Part shown: positions 58,960 to 64,000 of the stretch, piece by piece | Layout of the letters: each line of letters starts with the position of its first letter | How positions within the stretch are numbered: position 1 is the first letter of the stretch | Origin: a virus | Length of the DNA stretch: 64,000 nt | IMG/VR virus record: IMGVR_UViG_3300047552_001147 | Span: 1 to 64,000 of that record | Strand: one strand, 5' to 3' | The notes under the pieces: generated by a model | Databases searched by the model: none | What the model was told of the DNA's origin: nothing | What the model saw: only the letters and a program-made list of their open reading frames with translations | Made by a program: the position numbers and the translations under genes

Positions 58960-59167
58960 TGTAGTCCTTCTGCTCAAGTTTTACGGATAGCTGCTCAATC
59001 GACGATTTGATCAGCGCGTCGTACTCGTGAAAAAACGCTTGGTGAAGGGCCAGTGCCAGCGCCGCTTGTGACGGCACTGGCTGACCAGCCTTCTTCAATC
59101 TTCTTATGACCTTTTTCGCGCAATCTATTGCGTTGTGGCCAGGCCGCTGGTTCTTGCGTTTTACCAT
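58949..59167 (-). CDS. Hypothetical small helical protein (72 aa)
   Basis: A basic start (MVKRKNQRPGHN), then helices. A CATAAGA match inside this gene (59102-59108) may be chance. Overlaps neighbours on both sides. Confidence 0.5.
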   Translation of the reverse strand: MVKRKNQRPGHNAIDCAKKVIRRLKKAGQPVPSQAALALALHQAFFHEYDALIKSSIEQLSVKLEQKDYNDY

Positions 59168-59418
59168 TTGTTCTTTGGTAGGATCACCATATCACCGGTG
59201 TCAAAGTCAAGTTCAAGCACTACGCACTCACCGAAATCTGTCCAGGGTTCCAGCTTGTCCAGGATTCTATTCCGCCGACGCTCGATGATGTCCGCTCTCT
59301 CGTTATCGTCTAACAGCTCTGAATTACCTCCGCCGATGTCTCTCGCCAGTTTTTCTGCGGCCTGCACCGCCCCATCGTGGAACCCGTCGGGGTCCTTTAT
59401 GTAGAAACGTACCTTCAT
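59161..59418 (-). CDS. Hypothetical alpha/beta protein (85 aa)
   Basis: KVRFYIKDPDGFHDGA opens a strand and helix; CVVLELDFDTGDMVILPKNKW closes with two strands. FYIKDPDGFxD with a later strand pair is seen in small phage proteins of unknown role. Confidence 0.55.
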   Translation of the reverse strand: MKVRFYIKDPDGFHDGAVQAAEKLARDIGGGNSELLDDNERADIIERRRNRILDKLEPWTDFGECVVLELDFDTGDMVILPKNKW

Positions 59419-59729
59419 CTCTTCCTCAACTTCTCCAGCTTTTTCAGGTATTCTTGTTCCATCTCCTTGTATTCCACCACGAGGGCTTTCAGGGCCAGAT
59501 CGTAAGCATCTGTGTCTACATCTGGGTTACCGCTGTAGCGGTGTAGAACAGCGGCAGCGATCCGCTCATTTAAGCGGTTTCTATCTATGCGCAGAACTGA
59601 GCGTGTCATGCAGAGCTGCCTGTCGTGATACTCGCAGTAGTCATCCGAGTACTCGCAAACATCCCGCTCGCACTCCTTCCACTCCCTGAATATCCCAGCA
59701 GGTCCGTCATGTTTGCATTTACGTGACAT
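59415..59729 (-). CDS. Hypothetical Cys-containing protein (104 aa)
   Basis: KCKHDGPA, ECERDVCEYSDDYCEYH and LCMTRS supply five Cys and His for a possible metal site. A helical C-terminal end with EMEQEYLKKLEKLRKR follows. Confidence 0.55.
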   Translation of the reverse strand: MSRKCKHDGPAGIFREWKECERDVCEYSDDYCEYHDRQLCMTRSVLRIDRNRLNERIAAAVLHRYSGNPDVDTDAYDLALKALVVEYKEMEQEYLKKLEKLRKR

Positions 59730-60000
59730 TGGGTGGTAATCTCCATTTAAGGTGCCATTTCTCTAGGAAGGCCTTTGCAGGAGCAGGGTCGGCCCCTTCC
59801 TCTATGCTGCAATAGATCCCTTCCCAGAATTCGGTATCGTAGATGTACCACAGATCAAAGAAATCCATGGTAGCGTCAACTGATGGGAGAGAGTCCCACA
59901 GCGACTCAATCTCGTAGTTTGAGACACCCGCTAGTCTGCGGATGTAGTCAATACCTGACTCGTCTTCGTGTTGCGATAGTCGTCTAACGTTTAGTACCAT
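59719..60000 (-). CDS. Hypothetical acidic protein (93 aa)
   Basis: Acidic, Trp/Tyr-rich (FFDLWYIYDTEFWEGIYCSIEE). Overlaps neighbours by 11 and 17 bases. No family recognised. Confidence 0.5.
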   Translation of the reverse strand: MVLNVRRLSQHEDESGIDYIRRLAGVSNYEIESLWDSLPSVDATMDFFDLWYIYDTEFWEGIYCSIEEGADPAPAKAFLEKWHLKWRLPPNVT

Positions 60001-60322
60001 TTTTCCGTTGCCCGCTGATCCTCACATCACCCGCCTGAATTAGCTTCCATCCTTTCTTTGATAGGTCCTTACGAATTCGCCGACTGACGACAGCCGGAGT
60101 ACCAGACAGGTATTTGACGTAACCGTATTCCGTGGGGTCAGTGAAACCAGCAACGAACTTCGCGGCAACACGAAAGCTCATGTATTCAGTTCCATGGTCT
60201 TTGTGAAACCAGTCAACGTTGGCGAGAGCTGACCAAATCTCTTTGTCCAGCTCAGGCTCGTCGTAGATCTTCTCCCCGTAGAGGGCATCAAGATCGTTGA
60301 GTATTTGCAGTTTGTGCTTCAT
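59984..60322 (-). CDS. Hypothetical protein (112 aa)
   Basis: Mixed helical protein. The second half (GTPAVVSRRIRKDLSKKGWKLI) could be a small winged-helix-like segment with a basic recognition helix, but this is uncertain. Overlaps neighbours. Confidence 0.5.
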   Translation of the reverse strand: MKHKLQILNDLDALYGEKIYDEPELDKEIWSALANVDWFHKDHGTEYMSFRVAAKFVAGFTDPTEYGYVKYLSGTPAVVSRRIRKDLSKKGWKLIQAGDVRISGQRKNGTKR

Positions 60323-60681
60323 TCCAACGCCTTTATCAGTGCTTCTAGCTGATCTACTTTGACTTCTATTCTGGACTTACACGCCGACCTGGCATGTAGA
60401 ACCATGTTCTTTATGTATGTCAGGTCGGCTTTTGGTTTCCCGTTGTTGAAGATGATGGCGGTGAGTTTTGCAACTTCTTCACACATCTCTGTGTGCATTC
60501 GGCGAGAGTCCACAAGATCTCTCTCCAACTCCCTAACCAAGGTCATATGCTCATCGTACAGGACATAAGCACCGGCGCGGTTCTCTGTCATGTACGGCCA
60601 AGCGTGGAAGTTATCGTCGTGAGCAATTTCAGGATCGTATCGATCAATCCCGGCAGGGATACGGTCTTGATTACCACTCAC
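60319..60681 (-). CDS. Hypothetical helical protein (120 aa)
   Basis: GTG start at 60681 inside the upstream TGA (GTGA). The middle forms a coiled coil (TLVRELERDLVDSRRMHTEM). No family recognised. Confidence 0.5.
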   Translation of the reverse strand: MSGNQDRIPAGIDRYDPEIAHDDNFHAWPYMTENRAGAYVLYDEHMTLVRELERDLVDSRRMHTEMCEEVAKLTAIIFNNGKPKADLTYIKNMVLHARSACKSRIEVKVDQLEALIKALE

Positions 60682-60995
60682 GATACTTTACCTTCAGCCT
60701 TGGCGAGGGCGGCATTGATGACTGAGTAGAGTTCTGAATGTTCGTCAGAGTCGTCCCCAGCGAACATCTCAGCCACTTGTCGCAACGCCTCATACATCTC
60801 TGGTGCAGCGGCGATCAGGTCGAGGTTTGCGTTCTCTTCATCCGGACTACGCAGGTGCCGTGAATATTTTGAAGATGCCGGGCACGCAACTATCCCACGA
60901 TCCGCACCGCATATGAAAAACCGCGTTTCAGCCACTCCAACAGAGTTAAGCCAGCCGCGACGCCACGGCCCCTTTGTGAAGCCAGGTCTACTCAT
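60678..60995 (-). CDS. Small phage protein of the 'GPW ... LIAAAPEMYEAL' family (105 aa)
   Basis: FTKGPWRRG at the start and ANLDLIAAAPEMYEALRQV in the second half match a very widespread family of small phage proteins (TPGPW ... ANAxLIAAAPELLEAL). Their function is unknown. The family match is strong. Confidence 0.7.
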   Translation of the reverse strand: MSRPGFTKGPWRRGWLNSVGVAETRFFICGADRGIVACPASSKYSRHLRSPDEENANLDLIAAAPEMYEALRQVAEMFAGDDSDEHSELYSVINAALAKAEGKVS

Positions 60996-61192
60996 TTCAC
61001 CGGTTCCTTGATTTTGAACTGAGTCTCTCCTGTTTTCGGATCAACAACCCATTCGGCATATCCCTTCTCAATGAGCTCGTCCCTAATCTGCTTAACCTTG
61101 CCACAAGTGCCGGCTACGTGGAATAAGGCAAACAACGCAGATCCAGCTGCGAGTCCGACACAGATTCCGTTGATAAAGCGGGAGTCACTCAC
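60992..61192 (-). CDS. TM plus 'GYAEW' protein, copy 3 (66 aa)
   Basis: GTG 61192 overlaps the upstream stop (GTGA). One membrane helix (INGICVGLAAGSALFALFHV), then DELIEKGYAEWVVDPKTGETQFKIKEPVK-type ending shared with the next two genes upstream. The short C-terminal part (GYAEW ... TGxTxFKIKE) is a known small phage module of unknown role. Confidence 0.6.
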   Translation of the reverse strand: MSDSRFINGICVGLAAGSALFALFHVAGTCGKVKQIRDELIEKGYAEWVVDPKTGETQFKIKEPVK

Positions 61193-61404
61193 TTGAGGCA
61201 CTCCTTGATTTTGAGTTCCGTTCTGCCTGTCACCGAATCGACAACTACCCACTCGGCGTAGCCGCGCTCGATCAGGCGACGTTCCATCTGCTCGGCAGTC
61301 CAGTCACGGGCGCTCGACTTGCCTTGGTAGAAGCCAATCACGAACATCGCGACCAGCGCAACCGCAAACAGCGCAATGACCGACCAAGTAGTTTCGTACT
61401 TCAT
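61189..61404 (-). CDS. TM plus 'GYAEW' protein, copy 2 (71 aa)
   Basis: ATG 61404 (MKYETTWSVIAL) overlaps the upstream stop. Membrane helix SVIALFAVALVAMFVIGFYQ, then RLIERGYAEWVVVDSVTGRTELKIKECLK-type ending. One of three tandem copies. Confidence 0.6.
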   Translation of the reverse strand: MKYETTWSVIALFAVALVAMFVIGFYQGKSSARDWTAEQMERRLIERGYAEWVVVDSVTGRTELKIKECLK

Positions 61405-61604
61405 TTGACACACTCCTTGATTTTGAATTCTGTTTTTCCAGTGCGCGGATCTACGATGACCCACTCAGCATAGCCCCGATCCACTAGAACCTTGTTAAGT
61501 TCCCGACTCTTGCCGTCGAAGTGCGAGGTAGCGCAGATCATTGTGATGAAGAAGGTAAGCACGGCGCCTGTGACAAGCCCCGGAATGAACCCGTCGCTGC
61601 TCAT
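61401..61604 (-). CDS. TM plus 'GYAEW' protein, copy 1 (67 aa)
   Basis: Membrane helix IPGLVTGAVLTFFITMICAT, then VLVDRGYAEWVIVDPRTGKTEFKIKECVK-type ending. First of three tandem copies, all coupled by short overlaps. Confidence 0.6.
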   Translation of the reverse strand: MSSDGFIPGLVTGAVLTFFITMICATSHFDGKSRELNKVLVDRGYAEWVIVDPRTGKTEFKIKECVK

Positions 61605-61810
61605 TTCGCACCGTCCTTCGCCAGTTCCGCGAGTAGGGCGTCGGCGGCTTCCACCGCAAGACGCGCGTTGTTCTTTGCGAACCCATCGAAGTCCGCAGGA
61701 ACTCCAACATCAGCCAGCATGGCCTTCGCCATCTCCAGCGCAAACACTTCACGCTTTGTCATATCGCTTGCATAGCGATAGCCGTTGAATCCGTCTACTT
61801 CTTTGCTCAT
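61601..61810 (-). CDS. Small phage helical protein (69 aa)
   Basis: MTKREVFALEMAKAMLAD and KNNARLAVEAADALLAEL follow a common phage family (TLRDxFAxxAMxG ... A-x-x-AYxxADAML). Function unknown. Confidence 0.6.
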   Translation of the reverse strand: MSKEVDGFNGYRYASDMTKREVFALEMAKAMLADVGVPADFDGFAKNNARLAVEAADALLAELAKDGAK

Positions 61811-62016
61811 GATTTTTTACCTTCCTTGTTGCGTTGGTTTTCTTTACTCTTTTCGATGACCACTGTCAGGCAGTCACCACAGATATCCAATACCTGCCAT
61901 GTCTTAAAGAAGAACTCGTTCTCCCTTTTCTCCTGGAGGCGGAATTGGCCAGCGAGGTCCCACTCGTCGTCGACATCCTTACAGCAAAAATCACAAGAGA
62001 TGATCTTTGTTCGCAT
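61807..62016 (-). CDS. Small zinc-binding protein (69 aa)
   Basis: CDFCCKDV and ICGDC form a CxxC ... CxxC site. The end is Lys/Asn-rich. The start overlaps or abuts the microprotein upstream. Confidence 0.6.
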   Translation of the reverse strand: MRTKIISCDFCCKDVDDEWDLAGQFRLQEKRENEFFFKTWQVLDICGDCLTVVIEKSKENQRNKEGKKS

Positions 62017-62017
62017 T

Positions 62018-62134
62018 TTACAGGTTCCTACAGAATTTGATTAGGGCAGCGAAAGCTACCAGGACAGTGGTGAACAGGAAAAGTTCCGCAGCAATTGGTA
62101 GGATCAATTTTACGTAGTGCTTGATGACCGTCAT
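62018..62134 (-). CDS. Single-transmembrane microprotein (38 aa)
   Basis: ATG 62134 overlaps the upstream stop by 4 bases. MTVIKHYVKLILPIAAE leads into a membrane helix (LFLFTTVLVAFAALIKF). Fills exactly the gap between two coupled minus-strand genes. Confidence 0.6.
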   Translation of the reverse strand: MTVIKHYVKLILPIAAELFLFTTVLVAFAALIKFCRNL

Positions 62135-62325
62135 TTGGACTCTTGGTAGAACCAGCCACGGTCAAAGTCTTTGCCAGCCGCTTCCCGGTAGCCGGCAACA
62201 CGCTTCTCAGCGTAGTCCTCCATAGCACGGGCGACCTCTACATCGAGATCGGTGTACTTGTCCGCCAAGGTCCCAAGAGCCTTACGAGCGGCTGCAAGAG
62301 CCTTCAAACTTACTGTCTCTTTCAT
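62131..62325 (-). CDS. Hypothetical helical protein (64 aa)
   Basis: AGGAGCACATCAC before the ATG. An Ala-rich helix pair (SLKALAAARKALGTLADKY) and a C-terminal KDFDRGWFYQESK. First gene of the large right minus-strand block, driven from the CATAAGA box at 62367. Confidence 0.6.
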   Translation of the reverse strand: MKETVSLKALAAARKALGTLADKYTDLDVEVARAMEDYAEKRVAGYREAAGKDFDRGWFYQESK

Positions 62326-62366
62326 GTGATGTGCTCCTTAAAAGCAGAAAGTGTTCGGGATCTAAG

Positions 62367-62373
62367 TCTTATG
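62367..62373 (-). promoter_or_regulatory. CATAAGA promoter box (minus)
   Basis: Minus strand reads ATGGCATAAGACTT, 42 bases before the start at 62325. No second convincing box was found before the block ends near 53.5 kb. Confidence 0.6.
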
Positions 62374-62420
62374 CCATATTTGATCAGTTTATTAGTTGTG
62401 CAGTCGCTTTTTGACGGTAT

Positions 62421-62472
62421 CCTGAATTAGATCAGGATCTTTTTTTGTGATCCGCTCATTACGGATCAAAAA
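62421..62472 (+). promoter_or_regulatory. Leader with competing hairpins (attenuator-like)
   Basis: CCTGA/TCAGG (62421-62436) is followed by T7, like a weak terminator. GGATC (62435-62439) can pair with GATCC (62449-62453). GATCCG/CGGATC (62449-62467) is a third hairpin flanked by T7 and A5. Only one of the overlapping pairings can form at a time. The next gene starts at 62482. Confidence 0.4.
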
Positions 62473-62481
62473 GCGCTTTCT

Positions 62482-63654
62482 ATGAATTCAATCAGTTTTT
62501 ACCTGTTCGCTAAGCAAGCGGCGGGCGACTACATTGGGGCGAATAAAGACCTCAACGATTCGATCGCCAAGATTGCCGGGGATAACGGACTTTCGCAAGT
62601 CCAAATCCAGCGGATTGTCGAGCTTGCCAATCATGAGGTCAACGACCACCTACGTAAGCTGGCGTCAGAGAAGACGTTTACGTTTAACGTGGCAAGTGTC
62701 GACGGTGTCTTGTCAAAAATGCAAGGCATCCCTAAGGTCGCCGGCATCACCCACTCGCGGGTCGTTGATGCGATCCACGCGTACAACAGAGGAATCGGGG
62801 AAGAGTCGATTGACGCCAGAGTCCAGGAAATCATGGACGGCTCCAACAAGAAGGAGTTGCTGGAAAAGCAGGCGTCGCTGCACCAAAAACTGATTCTAGA
62901 GAAGCTGGCCGCCGTCCGCCGCAGAACTGAATCTGAAAAAATCGGCTCCCTCAACAAGGTCGCAGAAGAGCTGAGAGAGTTCTTACAGACGGCAAAACAG
63001 TTCGTGTACGGTGAGCAAGGCACGCTTGACGACCTGAAGAAATACGCGGAAGCCGTGGTACCTAACTGGAGCGGCTGGGACGTTGTGTTCGAGGTAGTGC
63101 AGGCAGAGCTTCGTAAAGTCGCCGGTAAGTACAACGCCAAGAACGCAGCAAAACTGAAGTTGTGCCACGTCGCTCCGCTAGCTGCTCGGTCAAATACCGA
63201 GGGAGAGACGCCTAAGGTTCGCGTGGTCAACGGTGCCCACAAACTTGGGTACCAGGTTAAGAAGGTTCATGAGCGGGTTACGGATGCGCAGATCCTCTCC
63301 AGCCGCCTAACAGAACTTGATAACTTCAAGGACGTTCTCACTAAGAACGTGACCAACTTCAACACCAGCGCCGACGTTGAAAAGTACCTTGGAACCTTAT
63401 ACAAGGTAGACAAGGCCGTATCTTCTGATCAGTTCTCCAATGATCTGTTGAAGAAACTGGGAGAAGACGAAGTAAAAAAACTGACAGCCGAAGAGACTCG
63501 TAAGGCCGCTCTTGGCCTCCTCTTCGGCGAAGCTGCAACAAGAGCATCTAAGGCGACTCTTGGATCTGCTGCAAAGCATTTGATCCACAACAAGACGCCC
63601 GCTGCCCACCAAGGGCCGATTAAGAACCTCCCACAATATGAAACTGGTCAGTGA
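62482..63654 (+). CDS. Hypothetical virion-region protein (390 aa)
   Basis: No clear Shine-Dalgarno site before the ATG. The N-terminus SFYLFAKQAAGDYIG is hydrophobic-basic. LRKLASEKT, LEKLAAVRR and LRKVAGKYN occur inside, echoing the tag of the 18-32 kb genes, but not at the N-terminus. All-helical, Lys/Ala-rich. Likely a structural or internal head protein by position and composition; no family recognised. Confidence 0.5.
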   Translation: MNSISFYLFAKQAAGDYIGANKDLNDSIAKIAGDNGLSQVQIQRIVELANHEVNDHLRKLASEKTFTFNVASVDGVLSKMQGIPKVAGITHSRVVDAIHAYNRGIGEESIDARVQEIMDGSNKKELLEKQASLHQKLILEKLAAVRRRTESEKIGSLNKVAEELREFLQTAKQFVYGEQGTLDDLKKYAEAVVPNWSGWDVVFEVVQAELRKVAGKYNAKNAAKLKLCHVAPLAARSNTEGETPKVRVVNGAHKLGYQVKKVHERVTDAQILSSRLTELDNFKDVLTKNVTNFNTSADVEKYLGTLYKVDKAVSSDQFSNDLLKKLGEDEVKKLTAEETRKAALGLLFGEAATRASKATLGSAAKHLIHNKTPAAHQGPIKNLPQYETGQ

Positions 63655-63656
63655 AC

Positions 63657-64000
63657 ATGAGCAAGATTTTTGACGAGTACGCTTTTGTCTATGGTGGCTT
63701 CCTTACTGAGCAGGAAAAGATTGAGCTAGGAAAGTTCGCGTCTCAGCTCCTCAATGCCAAGACTGCTAGCAATCGAACACAGGTCAACGAGATTATCAAG
63801 AACGCGGCTGCGGAAATTGATAACTACGAAGACTTCGAGGCCGTAGTTGGGTTGTTTGATTGGCTGGAAAAGGAAGCAGCAGTCAATCCTGGATACAAGA
63901 AAATGTCACCTGTGCTGGGAAACGTACTGGCGGCAGCGACAGCGGCATTTGCACTAGCCCCTGCAGTTGCCTCGATGTCAAGACACTCGAAGCGCCAGAA
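63657..64000 (+). CDS. Hypothetical protein, cut by window end
   Basis: ATG 63657, two bases after the previous stop; open to the edge (about 114 residues visible). SKIFDEYAFVYGGFLTEQEKIELGKFASQLL starts the protein, with FDEY and GKFA elements that vaguely recall the tag. A hydrophobic Ala-rich segment (VLGNVLAAATAAFALAPAVAS) ends the visible part. Function unknown. Confidence 0.5.
   Translation, partial: MSKIFDEYAFVYGGFLTEQEKIELGKFASQLLNAKTASNRTQVNEIIKNAAAEIDNYEDFEAVVGLFDWLEKEAAVNPGYKKMSPVLGNVLAAATAAFALAPAVASMSRHSKRQ

Noticed and set aside
59102-59108. A further CATAAGA match on the minus strand
   Set aside because: It lies inside the gene at 58949-59167, not in a gap before a cassette; it could drive the gene after it, but I treat it as chance.

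Overview
The window is part of the genome of a large tailed bacteriophage (Caudoviricetes). The evidence is a large terminase subunit, a portal protein, a PAAR spike tip, an OB-fold/beta-helix spike, several fibre-like proteins and a compact multisubunit-type RNA polymerase. The spike plus PAAR tip points to a contractile (myovirus-type) tail. The gene content and very dense packing suggest a genome well above 100 kb. I saw no rRNA, tRNA, CRISPR array, insertion sequence or integrase, and the host cannot be named from this sequence.

Layout. 1-4.7 kb (+): end of a fibre protein and two further tail-tip or fibre proteins sharing a 'CPxGF' domain. 4.75-7.15 kb (+): a short operon of small accessory genes behind a CATAAGA promoter. 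7.15-13.5 kb (+): a virion protein and a giant 1814-residue fibre. 13.5-17.3 kb (-): accessory cassette. 17.4-34.8 kb (+): a long late-type region with a chain of small proteins sharing the N-terminal motif FFDELEKLA, then fibres, an alpha/beta hydrolase, a beta-propeller and the portal. It is interrupted by minus-strand cassettes at 19.0-20.1, 21.1-22.8 and 24.2-24.36 kb. 34.9-40.6 kb (-): accessory genes rich in zinc knuckles, including a nucleoside deoxyribosyltransferase-like enzyme. 40.66-53.5 kb (+): fused beta/beta-prime RNA polymerase, spike, PAAR, structural proteins and terminase. 53.5-62.3 kb (-): about 26 small genes, including a PRPP-synthetase/nicotinamide-phosphoribosyltransferase pair. 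62.48 kb to the end (+): two more virion-type proteins, the last cut by the window edge.

How it works together. Plus-strand genes are mostly virion morphogenesis genes. Minus-strand genes, and the 4.8-7.1 kb operon, are short, tightly overlapping (ATGA/GTGA) host-takeover-type genes. Ten minus-strand start regions and the one plus-strand accessory operon carry the same box, GGCATAAGAT or GTCATAAGAC, a candidate phage-specific promoter. Terminator hairpins, many able to work in both directions, separate convergent blocks.

The most unusual signals are (1) the N-terminal FFDELEKLA tag on fifteen otherwise different proteins, which I infer to be a sorting or packaging signal, perhaps for the capsid; (2) a 2029-residue fused beta/beta-prime polymerase that has the catalytic DFDGD and the second zinc site but no N-terminal beta-prime zinc domain; (3) the CATAAGA promoter family; (4) an NAD-regeneration gene pair that could be an anti-defence pathway; and (5) a set of single-transmembrane microproteins of 30-44 residues, several of them below usual gene-calling cutoffs.
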